Made by a program: the position numbers and the translations under genes. From assembly GCA_042408875.1 (NCBI GenBank), contig JBHOQS010000027.1:409672-473671 (forward strand): a DNA stretch of 64,000 nt. The letters run 5' to 3'. The notes below the pieces were generated by a model. It was not told the DNA's origin, searched no databases, and saw only the letters and a list, made by a program, of their open reading frames with translations. This DNA is from JBHOQS01 sp042408875 (GTDB lineage: Bacteria; Chloroflexota; UBA11872; JBHOQS01). Shown here piece after piece: positions 1-8,044 of this stretch (position 1 is its first letter; every line of letters starts with the position of its first letter).

Positions 1-597
1 GTCCATGCGGAACGAGACGGAGAAACGCTCACCAGCCGGCGGGCCGGACACGGCGTGGAACGGCCGGCCATCGGGAATGCCGGCGAGGCCCGGGCCACGC
101 AGCAGCACCAGGCTGCCTGGAGTGACCTCCCACACCTCGATCGGCGACCCGAAGCGCTCGGCGTGGATGGTGAAACGGGCGCTTCCCCTGATCGTGAACA
201 CGGCAACTAGCAGGGCGAAGCGCTTGCCGTCCAGATGAGGTGTGATGCCCAGCGCCCCGGGCCGGTAGCGCTGCACGTGACAGACGTTCGGCATGTAACG
301 GTCGAGGCCAGCGATCCCGTGTCCCTGCGTGTGCACGAGCGCAGTTAGCGCCTGGCAGAGCTCAGCCACGGCCGGATAGTCCTGCATCGGCGCCAGGATC
401 GCCAGCACCTCGGTCTCCTGGCGCACCGGGCCGATCTGGTACGGCGCCGGCTCGAAGGGCCCGGCCTCGACCTCGCGCTGGAGGTCCTGGCAGAACTCCT
501 CTGCGAGGGCCTGGGGCACGAAGGCTGCGCCGGTTGTCGCTACCCGGCGCAGCGCTTCGGTGATGTCGATGTTCGGCACGAACACACGGCTGGACAT
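1..597 (-). CDS. Fe(II)/2-oxoglutarate-dependent oxygenase-like protein, C-terminus cut by window edge
   Basis: The minus strand is open from an ATG at 597 to the left edge, 199 codons without a stop, so the gene is incomplete. The frame holds the double-stranded beta-helix iron signature: HLDGKRF (H121, D123) and a distal FHAVSGP (H181) followed by GERFSVSFR, whose arginines (R191 or R197) could bind 2-oxoglutarate. The spacing resembles AlkB-like and other small 2OG-Fe(II) dioxygenases. The substrate cannot be told. The next gene upstream, a DUF4349 lipoprotein, is 27 bp away on the same strand, so the two may be co-transcribed. Seen: motifs and open frame. Inferred: oxygenase activity. Confidence 0.7.
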   Translation of the reverse strand, partial: MSSRVFVPNIDITEALRRVATTGAAFVPQALAEEFCQDLQREVEAGPFEPAPYQIGPVRQETEVLAILAPMQDYPAVAELCQALTALVHTQGHGIAGLDRYMPNVCHVQRYRPGALGITPHLDGKRFALLVAVFTIRGSARFTIHAERFGSPIEVWEVTPGSLVLLRGPGLAGIPDGRPFHAVSGPPAGERFSVSFRMD

Positions 598-624
598 TGA
601 CCGCGGTGCGAATGCGTATGGCAC

Positions 625-1689
625 CTACGCTGCGGGAGCCGGCGGCGCGGCAGGCGGTGCGACCGGCCGGGTCAGGCGGCGCACCGCCCAGAGAAGCAGC
701 GCCAGGATCGCCACCACCGGCACCAGGATCACCGACCACACGCTGAGCCAGATCGCCGCGTCAGCCAGCGCCTGGAGCATCACTGCCACAGACGCCCACG
801 CCTTCTGGAATGTCCGCTGCGGGTCCCAGCCTCGGGTCTGGTCCTGCTTCTGCTCCGGCGGGCGCGCGGTGACCGTCACCGTGATTGTACCGAACTCTGA
901 GCGGCGCTCTAGGAAGTTCATGCGCCCTTGCAGCCGCTCGATCTGGGCGCGGGTCTCACTCAGGCGCTGCTGGACCAGCAGGATCTCCTGTACGTTCTGC
1001 GCCCGCTCGAGGAGCTGGAGCAGGCGCTGCTCCTGAGCCTGGAGGTTGCGCACCTGCGACTGGAGGTCGACGAACTCCTCGGTCACGTCCTGGCTGGCGA
1101 CCTGCTCGTTGGTCACGTCTTCTGGCTTGGCGGCCAGACGCCGGATGCGGCCCATGACCTCGTCGAAGGCGGGGCCGGGCACGCGTAGCGTGATCGTGGC
1201 CACCTGCCGGTTGTTCTCGAAGCGAATGTTTGAGCCGAAGATGTAGGCGCCGGGCGTGCTGGTGACGATGCCGGTGATGGCATCCAGCGTCGCCCCTACG
1301 TTATCTGACACCAGGTTCACCGTGGCGTTGCGGATGATCATGCGATCCCACGGCTGCTGCCCCTGGCCGGCAGGCTGCGATGCAGGCGCCTGCGCCTGGG
1401 CCGGCGCTCCTGCGGTCTTCTCCGCGCCGGCGGACGCGGCGCTGCTCTGCCGAAGCGGCTGGGCCAAGCTACCACCCGCGCCCTGCACATCCGAGGAGGC
1501 GGCGGTACCGTTGGCGCGGCGTGCTGCCACACCGGCCACGTCCGCCGGAGCGCCTTCACGCTCCGCAGCAGGCGGCAGCGCCCCGATCTCCGGCGCGACC
1601 GCCCGGCGCGCCGGACTGCACGCGCTGAGCGCGACGACACACGACACGAGGAGCACGGCCACCCACGCTATCTGCTGCTTCGACACCAT
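625..1689 (-). CDS. DUF4349-type lipoprotein with C-terminal membrane anchor
   Basis: 354 residues. The start at 1689 is chosen because GGAGGGAGA precedes the ATG; longer frames upstream are low-complexity. A lipoprotein signal ends at Cys24 (ALSAC), followed by an Ala/Pro/Gln-rich linker to about residue 110. Next comes the DUF4349 region (VNLVSDNVGATLD, then FEVDLQSQ-like coiled coil around residues 220-270 rich in Leu/Gln/Glu). A transmembrane helix near residues 310-335 precedes a basic tail. Family members are envelope proteins of unknown function; the layout suggests a periplasmic or outer-face domain tethered at both ends. Function is not known. Confidence 0.75.
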   Translation of the reverse strand: MVSKQQIAWVAVLLVSCVVALSACSPARRAVAPEIGALPPAAEREGAPADVAGVAARRANGTAASSDVQGAGGSLAQPLRQSSAASAGAEKTAGAPAQAQAPASQPAGQGQQPWDRMIIRNATVNLVSDNVGATLDAITGIVTSTPGAYIFGSNIRFENNRQVATITLRVPGPAFDEVMGRIRRLAAKPEDVTNEQVASQDVTEEFVDLQSQVRNLQAQEQRLLQLLERAQNVQEILLVQQRLSETRAQIERLQGRMNFLERRSEFGTITVTVTARPPEQKQDQTRGWDPQRTFQKAWASVAVMLQALADAAIWLSVWSVILVPVVAILALLLWAVRRLTRPVAPPAAPPAPAA

Positions 1690-2017
1690 CTGATCTCCCT
1701 CCGCCCGTCTGCTCGCGGGCTGCTGGTGTATACGATCTTGCCTCGCTTTTGCTGGGCGTCTGCCAGACAGGCCTGCCGGCACGAGCTCGTCGTTCACTGG
1801 TTCAGACGCCGACGCGGGGTATTTTGTTCCACCTCCTACCAGCCACGCGAGCTGGTGGGTGGCACGTAACCTGCACTCCCAACCATGCGGCGCGGGCGGG
1901 GGCTGATCCTGACGCAGCGTCGTCCGGTGAGGCCACGCCGTGTAGGACAGACCTACCGGCGCAGTCTCGCCGGCCAGCAACGTTTTGCACTTTCTGCACA
2001 AGGAGGATGACTCTGTT
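1690..2017. other. Intergenic stretch, no gene recognised
   Basis: 328 bp between two divergent genes. A TATACA box near 1729-1734 on the minus strand could serve the DUF4349 gene, but no good -35 was found. The final 20 bases hold the Shine-Dalgarno AGGAGG (2001-2006) of the next gene. No other structure was recognised. Confidence 0.4.
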
Positions 2018-2188
2018 ATGGGCCAGGTCAACGTGAACCCTCCGGGACCTCCGAGCGACAGCGGCGCCGCCGCTGGCATGAGCATGGCGACCATGCTGCT
2101 GATCGTGGTGGTCCTGTTCCTGGTGCTCTTTTTCTTGTTCTTCGCCCTCCCCAACTGGTTCAACGTGAACGTCTTTGTGCGTTCATAG
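2018..2188 (+). CDS. Small single-span membrane protein
   Basis: 56 residues with an AGGAGG 11 bp before the ATG; an in-frame ATG at 1985 lies upstream of that site and is less likely. A Gly/Pro/Asn-rich N-terminus of about 20 residues precedes one strongly hydrophobic helix (MATMLLIVVVLFLVLFF), then a short polar tail ending NVFVRS. A strong hairpin terminator follows 40 bp downstream, supporting a real, separately transcribed mini-gene. No family recognised; many bacteria encode such one-helix proteins next to envelope genes. Confidence 0.55.
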   Translation: MGQVNVNPPGPPSDSGAAAGMSMATMLLIVVVLFLVLFFLFFALPNWFNVNVFVRS

Positions 2189-2228
2189 CGTAAGCGCGAC
2201 GGAAGCGCCGGAGGAAGGTCCATATCCC

Positions 2229-2263
2229 AAAGGGGAGCAGGCTCATGAGCCTGCTCCCCTTTT
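2229..2263 (+). terminator. Intrinsic terminator of the small membrane protein gene
   Basis: A near-perfect palindrome (AAAGGGGAGCAGGCTC and its complement) around CATG, ending in CTTTT. It sits 40 bp after the stop at 2188. The A-run on the left arm means it could work in both directions, although no gene enters from the right. Confidence 0.8.
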
Positions 2264-2333
2264 CGCGCCTGGGGTATAGATCTCCAGCACACCGGATGCG
2301 CTAGGCGCGCGATAATATGCTACACTACTACTC

Positions 2334-2359
2334 TGTGTAGTACAGTTGTGTAGTACAGT
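2334..2359. repeat. 13-bp tandem duplication upstream of a lipoprotein gene
   Basis: Two adjacent copies of TGTGTAGTACAGT. They lie just after a possible -10 TACACT (about 2321-2326) and 47 bp before the lipoprotein start, so they would be in the 5' leader. Confidence 0.8.
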
Positions 2360-2405
2360 CGCAGTACGTGATGCGCTCCCGGTGAGACATTCCTGGGCGA
2401 TACCC

Positions 2406-2978
2406 ATGGCTTTGGCAGTGAGCCGCCGCAGCCTGGTCGCTGCCGCAGCGCTGCTCGTATGGGGTTGTGGTCCGGGCGCTCCAGAGCGGGCGGTGCGCAG
2501 TAGGCTGCAACACGATTTTCCTCGCTTGCTGCTGGTGCGGATCGTTGATGCAACGATCACCGCACGGCGCGAGCAGCCGCAGCGCACGGCAACGGTGATG
2601 CTGGTCCTGGATGTGTACTCCCTTGAAGGCTGGCGGCGCATGTCCGTGCCCGCCCAGGTGATCTTTGTCCAGGAAGGCGGCCCGGCGCGCTGGGAACTGC
2701 TGACTCTGGGCAGGGACTGGAACGACAGCAACGAGGACTTCCGCGCGTTCGACCGGGCGCGCTGGGCAGCGAACTACGCGGCAATGCCGGCGGCCTGGGA
2801 GGCGATCCAGCAGGATCTTAGAGATGCGCCACCGGCGTCGATGCGCGCCACACGGATCGTCGAGGCGGTGCAGCTTTTGAAGCACGCCATCGACGAGCAT
2901 GTGCTGAAGCTTGAGCAGATCCAGGACGCCGAACTGCGCGACCGGCTGGCGGCGAACAACCTCGGGCCGGTGCTGTAG
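2406..2978 (+). CDS. Lipoprotein of unknown function
   Basis: 190 residues from the ATG at 2406, chosen because it places a lipoprotein signal directly at the N-terminus (SRRSL, then a hydrophobic run to Cys21 in LLVWGC). The mature part looks like a compact alpha/beta domain: a beta-rich first half (TATVMLVLDVYSLEGWRRM) and an alpha-helical second half (residues 130-185). No family recognised. The stop is 24 bp before recF, so it may share recF's transcript, but nothing suggests a joint function. Confidence 0.65.
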   Translation: MALAVSRRSLVAAAALLVWGCGPGAPERAVRSRLQHDFPRLLLVRIVDATITARREQPQRTATVMLVLDVYSLEGWRRMSVPAQVIFVQEGGPARWELLTLGRDWNDSNEDFRAFDRARWAANYAAMPAAWEAIQQDLRDAPPASMRATRIVEAVQLLKHAIDEHVLKLEQIQDAELRDRLAANNLGPVL

Positions 2979-3002
2979 GTGCGCTGGGGCGGCCGAGCAC
3001 GC

Positions 3003-4256
3003 ATGTACTGTAGTAACCTCACGCTGGTCAATTACCGGAACTACCGCCGGCTTGACCTCGCGCTGCCCCATTCCGTCAGCATCTTCTACGGGCACAATGC
3101 CCAGGGCAAGTCGAACTTGCTGGAAGCGCTCCTGTTTCTGGCGACCACGCGCGCGTATCGGGCCTCGAGTGACCGCGAGCTGATCTCCTGGGACACGCCG
3201 CAACCGCGATTTGCCCGCGTCGAAGGGGTGGTGCAGCGCCGGCGCGGCACAGTCCGCATCGAAATCGTGGTGGTCGAGCAGAGCCCGCCTGGCGCGCTCG
3301 CTGCTCCGCCTGGTGCCGAGCGGCCGGTGCAGAAGCGGCTCAAGGTGAACGGCGTGCCACGTCGCGCCATCGACGTGGTCGGCCAGGTCAACGTAGTGCT
3401 CTTCTCACCGGAGGACCTGGAGCTCATCGCCGGGGCGCCATCAGGGCGGCGGCGCTATCTCGATGTGATGCTCTGCCAGGTCGATCCGCACTATTGTCGT
3501 GTGCTCCAGCAGTACAACCACGTCGTGGTGCAGCGGAATGCGCTGCTGCGCCAGCTCGGCGGGCGTCTGAGCGCTGGCCGGGCGCAACGGTCTACAGCGG
3601 CGGGTGGATCGCTGGCGATCTCGGCGCAGCTCCAGTACTGGGATCAGCAGCTGGTGACGTTCGGGGCGCAGGTGCTCCAAGCGCGGGTGCGGGCCGTGGA
3701 GGAGCTGAGCCTCGCTGCCGCCGAGGAGCATGCCCGCTTGCTGGACGAGGACGCCGCTGGCGCAGCGCACCCTCGGCCGTTACAGCTTACCTACCGCCCG
3801 AGCCTGGAGGTGCCGGTGGACTTGCGCGGCCCTCTGGATGAGATCGAGCACGCCTATGCCGAGCATCTCGAGCGCATCAGGGGGCGAGAGCTCCAGCAAG
3901 GGGTGACGCTGGTCGGGCCGCATCGGGATGATGTATCCATCAGCCTCGGCGGCATCGACATGCACATCTACGGCTCGCGCGGCCAGCACCGCACGATCAC
4001 GCTGGCGATCAAGCTAGCCGAGCTCCGGCTGATGCACCGACGCACCGGCGAGCAGCCCATCCTGCTGCTGGACGACGTCGCCTCTGAGCTTGACCCGCAG
4101 CGCCGCGCCTACCTGCTCCGCGCAATTGAGGGGCACGAGCAGGTACTGCTTACTACTAGCGACCTGGCGCTCCTCGAGCCCGACTTCGTGCGGCGCTATC
4201 CCTGTTTCGAGGTGTGTGCAGGGAACGTAACCTCACTCCCCGGCCTCCTCTCCTGA
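3003..4256 (+). CDS. recF: DNA replication and repair ATPase RecF
   Basis: 417 residues, somewhat longer than the usual 360-380. The ATG at 3003 gives the family N-terminus LTLVNYRNYRRLDL; a GTG 24 bp earlier would add eight unlike residues. Walker A is GHNAQGKS (residues 30-37), the ABC signature region is GSRGQHRTITLAIKLAE, and Walker B is LLLDDVASELD, followed by LLTTSDLA. RecF loads RecA at gapped DNA with RecO and RecR. The usual dnaA-dnaN-recF neighbours are absent; here it stands between a lipoprotein and an SDR gene. An insertion around residues 185-205 (Gly/Ser/Ala-rich) explains the extra length. Confidence 0.95.
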   Translation: MYCSNLTLVNYRNYRRLDLALPHSVSIFYGHNAQGKSNLLEALLFLATTRAYRASSDRELISWDTPQPRFARVEGVVQRRRGTVRIEIVVVEQSPPGALAAPPGAERPVQKRLKVNGVPRRAIDVVGQVNVVLFSPEDLELIAGAPSGRRRYLDVMLCQVDPHYCRVLQQYNHVVVQRNALLRQLGGRLSAGRAQRSTAAGGSLAISAQLQYWDQQLVTFGAQVLQARVRAVEELSLAAAEEHARLLDEDAAGAAHPRPLQLTYRPSLEVPVDLRGPLDEIEHAYAEHLERIRGRELQQGVTLVGPHRDDVSISLGGIDMHIYGSRGQHRTITLAIKLAELRLMHRRTGEQPILLLDDVASELDPQRRAYLLRAIEGHEQVLLTTSDLALLEPDFVRRYPCFEVCAGNVTSLPGLLS

Positions 4257-4325
4257 AGCTTCAGGAGAGAGCGAGGAGACCTCTCTCTTAGAGCGTGGGA
4301 GAGGGGCCGGGGGTAAGGGCGAAGA
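4248..4325. repeat. GC-rich palindrome plus G-rich tract between convergent genes
   Basis: A perfect 22-bp palindrome centred at 4258/4259 overlaps the recF stop. It is followed by a purine-rich tract containing GAGAGGGGCCGGGGG at about 4301-4315. A very similar G-rich tract with its own hairpin is at 53883-53935. The palindrome may terminate recF and the convergent SDR gene, although it lacks a long T-run. Confidence 0.6.
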
Positions 4326-4330
4326 GCCCC

Positions 4331-5107
4331 TCACACGGTTGCGCCGGCACCGCCATCGATGTTCACCGAGGCGCCGGTAATGTAGGCAGCCCGTTCGGAG
4401 ACCAGGAACGCCACCAGGTCAGCGACCTCCTCCGCTTCCCCCACGCGTCCCAGAGGGATGTGCTTGCCCTGCTCGGCGTAGAAGGCGTCCAGGTCCATGC
4501 CCAGCGCCTGGGCGCGGCGCACCCACTGCATGCTCTTGATCGAGCCCACGCAGACGGTATTCACACGGATGCGGTCGGGCGCGAACTCCTTCGAGCACGC
4601 CTTGGTCAGAGCGATGCCTGCGGCGCGGCTCACGCTCGTCGGCAGCGAGTTGGCCGCGGGAGCCTTGCCGGTCACAGTGGTGATGTTCACGATCGCCCCG
4701 CCGCCGACGCGGCGCATGTGCGGCACCACCAGCCGGATGGCGCGCACGGCAGCCATCAGCTTGAGGTCAAGGTCTTCCTGCCAGAGCGCGTCGGTCGTCT
4801 CTTCAAGCGGCCGCGCGGCAGAGCGGCCGGCGTTGTTGACCAGGATATCCAGGCGGCCGAACCGCTCGACCGTGCGGCTCACCAGCTGCTCCAGATCTTC
4901 GGGCCGGGTAACGTCGCAGGGCACCGCCAGAATCTCAGCGCCGGTGGCCGCGGCGATCTCCTGGGCGGCGCGGTTGAGCACATCTGCGCGGCGAGCACAG
5001 ATAGCCACGCGCGCGCCCTCTGCTGCCAGGCGATGCGCGATGGCGCGCCCAATACCCTCGCTTGCTCCGGTGACGATCGCGACCTTTCCTTGCAGGCCCA
5101 GGTCCAT
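4331..5107 (-). CDS. SDR-family protein with all four catalytic positions substituted
   Basis: 258 residues, the classical SDR length. The cofactor motif TGASEGIG (residues 13-20) and NNAG (91-94) are intact, as is the C-terminal ITGASVNIDGG. The catalytic tetrad is not: by alignment with FabG-like enzymes the Asn is K116, Ser is T144, Tyr is T157 and Lys is R161. A divergent FabG-like SDR subgroup without the usual tetrad is known, so this is not simply a decayed gene. Dinucleotide binding is likely; the reaction is unknown. A GGGGAGGG site precedes the ATG, and the amidohydrolase gene ends 37 bp upstream, suggesting a two-gene operon. Confidence 0.85.
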   Translation of the reverse strand: MDLGLQGKVAIVTGASEGIGRAIAHRLAAEGARVAICARRADVLNRAAQEIAAATGAEILAVPCDVTRPEDLEQLVSRTVERFGRLDILVNNAGRSAARPLEETTDALWQEDLDLKLMAAVRAIRLVVPHMRRVGGGAIVNITTVTGKAPAANSLPTSVSRAAGIALTKACSKEFAPDRIRVNTVCVGSIKSMQWVRRAQALGMDLDAFYAEQGKHIPLGRVGEAEEVADLVAFLVSERAAYITGASVNIDGGAGATV

Positions 5108-5144
5108 AGCCCTCCCCTCACTCCGGACGCTTTTTCTCAGACGC

Positions 5145-6038
5145 TCACTCCAGTCCCAGGAGTTCCAGGCTGTTGCGGTGCACGATCTTTTCGAGCTCGT
5201 CGAGCGGGACTGGCGGCAGTTTCGTGCCCTCGATAATGTCGTTCACACGCGGCAGCGCGTCCATGGTCTCCTGCGGGGTTGCTACCGGGTAGTCTGAGCC
5301 GAACAGCAGCTTATGCAGCACACCCCATTCAGTGGCGAGCCGCAGGGCGTTGTAGTACGACCACGGCCGGTAGAACTGCGCCGAGATGTCGGCGTAGACG
5401 TTTGGATGCTTGCGGATCACCACGATACAGTCGATCTGCCACGGATGGCCCATGTGCGCCATGATGATTTTGAGGTTTGGAAAGGCCGTGGCAATGCGGT
5501 CCATGTGCCGCGGGTGGGCGTAGTCCAGGTCGGCGAAGCGCACCGGTGACGTACCCTGGTGGAAGAGGATGGGCAGCTTGAGCTCCTGGGCGCGCCGGTA
5601 GATGCGGAAGGCATCCTCCCCTAAGGGGTCGAAGTTCTGGTAGTTCGGCCCTAGCTTGATCCCGCGCAGCCCTAGGTCGAAGACGGCGCGGTCGATTTCA
5701 TCCATGGCGTGCGGGTCGCGGGGATGCACGGCCAGGAAACCGATCAGCTTGTGCGGGTAGGCGCGCACCAGGGCAGCCGTCTCATCGTTGAGCTCCCGCG
5801 CCGGCGCGGTCGGTCCGCCGGTCGGTGCAGGATCGCCCGGCGGCGGAGCAGCGATATTAAAGCAGATCGCCCGGTCCACCGGCTGCATGGCAGCCATGTA
5901 GTCGTCCCAGGTATATGCCTCGGGGTTCGGCCGGTCCGGCCGCATTGGCGCCATGTCGGGCCGGCGGAAGAAGGCGGCCTCCTCAGGGGAAGGCAGGGTA
6001 CGATAGCGGGGCGTATGGGTGTGGACATCGACGATCAT
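5145..6038 (-). CDS. Amidohydrolase-2 family metal-dependent hydrolase
   Basis: 297 residues. It has the TIM-barrel metal motif DVHTH (H6, H8) and later ligands H160 (LFHQG), H195 (MAHMGHPW) and D249 (GSDYP), with K128 in GIKLG. This is the pattern of PF04909 decarboxylases/hydrolases such as ACMSD and gamma-resorcylate decarboxylase relatives. It lies first in a pair with the SDR gene, an arrangement common in catabolic clusters for lactones or aromatic acids. Whether it hydrolyses or decarboxylates cannot be told. Confidence 0.85.
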   Translation of the reverse strand: MIVDVHTHTPRYRTLPSPEEAAFFRRPDMAPMRPDRPNPEAYTWDDYMAAMQPVDRAICFNIAAPPPGDPAPTGGPTAPARELNDETAALVRAYPHKLIGFLAVHPRDPHAMDEIDRAVFDLGLRGIKLGPNYQNFDPLGEDAFRIYRRAQELKLPILFHQGTSPVRFADLDYAHPRHMDRIATAFPNLKIIMAHMGHPWQIDCIVVIRKHPNVYADISAQFYRPWSYYNALRLATEWGVLHKLLFGSDYPVATPQETMDALPRVNDIIEGTKLPPVPLDELEKIVHRNSLELLGLE

Positions 6039-6114
6039 GTGGCGCGCTCCATGATGGCGTTCGCTCTAGCGGGGGCAGCGTAGCAGAGACCGGGGCAGGA
6101 GGCAAGCGTGGGGC

Positions 6115-7509
6115 TCACTTCGCTGCGCAGCCGCAGTCGGTATCTCCGGTGAACGCCCTGAGCGCGGCGGCGCTCTCCTGGACCAGCGGATCCAGCGTTG
6201 CCTTCAGGGCCGGCAGGGCTTCGCCGGGCGCCGCCTCGTTCCGCAGGATGCGGAGCACCTCGCTCTGGATCTGCGCTGACACCTGCGTCCAGTTGGTCAT
6301 CTGCGGCTCAGTTAACGCATAAGAGGGAGCCTCGGCGAAGACGGCCATGCCCTTGGGCGGCGCGTCGTTGAGGTACTCCGGCGCCTGGGCCACCGACCGG
6401 CGCACAGGTGCCTTCATGCCGCGCAGCATGTGGCGCAGCTGCACGTCGCGGCTGGTGACGAACTTGCAGAGCTCCCAGGCGGCGTCTCGCTGCGCGCCGG
6501 GGAGCGCCAGCGCCCAGGCTGCGCCGCTACCGGCGGTGGCGCGCAACCCTCGCCCGACTGGATGTACCGCTACGTCCCATTCGAACGACAGCGTGCGATG
6601 TCGCAGCAGCTCCGCCGGGGTGGCGGTATACATGGCCAGCCTTCCGGCCTCGAACAACTGGAAGAGCCCCCCGGCCTGCTGCGACTGCTCGAGCGCCGGG
6701 CTGACCCGGTGCAGGTGGATCAAGTCTCGCATGAACTGCAGGGCCTCGACGATGGCCGGCTCGGCCATACCGAGCTGGGTCCGCTCGGCGTTGAGGTACC
6801 AGCCGCCGTTCGCCGCCATCCAGCCGGCCCACTGGCGAGGGCCTGCGCCGTAGCCCCAGACCTGGACCTCGGCACCGACGTGCTGCGTCAGCCGCTTCGC
6901 TGCCTCCAGGAAATCCTGAAAGGTCCAGCCCGGCGACCGCCAGTCGCTCGGCGGCAGCGGCAGGCCAGCGCGGCGGAAGAGCTCGACATTGTAGTAGATC
7001 ACGCTGCTGTTGAAGTCGTATGGCAGGCCGAAGGTTAACCCACCCAGGCGGAACTGCTGGAGCGCGCGGTCGAAGAAGTCGCCGATATCCGTGCGATCGC
7101 GCCGGATGTAGCCATCGAGTGCCGCCACGGCTTTCCTCACGATCAGGAACGTTGCCTGGGAGCCCATGAAGAAGAGATCGGGCGGCGTCCCGGCGGCGAG
7201 CTGCGCCTGGAGGCGTTCATCGGTCTGCCCGGTCTCATGCTCGACCTTTGCGCCGGGGTAGCGTTCCTCGAATTCTTTGAAAAAGCTGGTGACAACCGCA
7301 TCGTGCCCTCCGCTGAGCCAGGTGGAGACACGCAGGTGCACGTTTTTCAGCAGGCTGCTCAGGTCAGGGGTGCGCTGCGCGGCCGGAGCCGGCCGGCTCA
7401 CCTGGCAGGCCGCGCTCGCAGCAGGGAGCAGCGTCCCGATGGTCACCAGCAGGCCACGGCGCGATAGCACAATCGAGTGCTTCCCCGGGGTAGTCCTGTC
7501 ATGCTCCAT
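6115..7509 (-). CDS. ABC transporter sugar-type substrate-binding lipoprotein
   Basis: 464 residues. The signal has a twin arginine (SRRGLL, residues 16-21) and a lipobox ending at Cys35 (SAAC), so export could be Tat-dependent with lipid attachment. The body follows the family-1 solute-binding fold: VSTWLSGGHDAVVTSFFKEF near the N-terminus, PPDLFFMG, and YYNVELFRRAGLPLPPSDW. An unusual C-terminus ends DCGCAAK. No permease or ATPase gene is in the window, so it is an orphan here, as is the second binding protein at 8045-9445. Its leader is strikingly A-rich. Confidence 0.85.
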   Translation of the reverse strand: MEHDRTTPGKHSIVLSRRGLLVTIGTLLPAASAACQVSRPAPAAQRTPDLSSLLKNVHLRVSTWLSGGHDAVVTSFFKEFEERYPGAKVEHETGQTDERLQAQLAAGTPPDLFFMGSQATFLIVRKAVAALDGYIRRDRTDIGDFFDRALQQFRLGGLTFGLPYDFNSSVIYYNVELFRRAGLPLPPSDWRSPGWTFQDFLEAAKRLTQHVGAEVQVWGYGAGPRQWAGWMAANGGWYLNAERTQLGMAEPAIVEALQFMRDLIHLHRVSPALEQSQQAGGLFQLFEAGRLAMYTATPAELLRHRTLSFEWDVAVHPVGRGLRATAGSGAAWALALPGAQRDAAWELCKFVTSRDVQLRHMLRGMKAPVRRSVAQAPEYLNDAPPKGMAVFAEAPSYALTEPQMTNWTQVSAQIQSEVLRILRNEAAPGEALPALKATLDPLVQESAAALRAFTGDTDCGCAAK

Positions 7510-7510
7510 C

Positions 7511-7565
7511 GTTTTTCTGTCTCTATCTCTGTTTTTACTTTTATTTTTACTTTTACTTTCATACT
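7511..7565 (-). promoter_or_regulatory. A-rich leader without a clear Shine-Dalgarno
   Basis: Read toward the binding-protein ATG at 7509, this stretch is almost all A and G with repeated AAAGTAAAA-type units and no GGAGG. It is strongly unlike the GC-rich surroundings. Such unstructured A-rich leaders can aid ribosome loading; that role is inferred. Confidence 0.45.
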
Positions 7566-7778
7566 AGCGCGACTTCGCGCTGGTACTCTCACGCCAACGA
7601 AAGTCCGGCACATCTGCAGCGTAGCAAAGGCCTGGGCGCCCTGCAAGCGCAGAGCAGGACGCCCGGACGCTCCATCGGGGCCTGTCCCCTCGAGTAATCC
7701 GGAGAATTCCCTGATGCTGCGACATACCTGCTGCGGTACACTGAGGTATCGCTTGGGTATGGAATGGGTCGAGCCGAA

Positions 7779-7999
7779 CACCTGCACGGGTTCCCCGTGC
7801 AGGTGTTCGCACGGACGGCTATCCGCTGCCTCAGCCGTACCTGTGTGACACCCTGACGCTCCGGCCCGGCGAACGGATCGAGATGCTGGTGGACTGCGAC
7901 GAGCCGGAGGTGCAGGCGTTCCACTGCCACGTGCTCTCCCACGCGCAGAGCGAGACCGGCATGTTCGGCACGGTCACCGCGCTGATTGTCGAGCCATAG
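7779..7999 (+). pseudogene. C-terminal remnant of a multicopper oxidase
   Basis: The plus strand encodes HLHGFPVQVFAR, then after a one-base frameshift near 7816 DGYPLPQPYLCDTLTLRPGE and, at the end, the copper motif HCHVLSHAQSETGMFG before a TAG at 7997. HLHG and HCHxxxH-x(5)-M are type 1/3 copper ligands of multicopper oxidases. Upstream the similarity stops abruptly at E-HLHG where HPF-HLHG is expected, so most of the gene is gone. The segment 7776-7808 is also a perfect 15-bp inverted repeat. It lies between the two binding-protein genes. Confidence 0.75.
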
Positions 8000-8006
8000 C
8001 TCCCTA

Positions 8007-8042
8007 TTGCGCTTGGTCAGATCGAGCTTGCGCTTGGTCAGA
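8007..8042. repeat. 15-bp direct repeat
   Basis: TTGCGCTTGGTCAGA occurs at 8007-8021 and 8028-8042, six bases apart, between the oxidase remnant and the end of the next gene. Confidence 0.85.
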
Positions 8043-8044
8043 GC

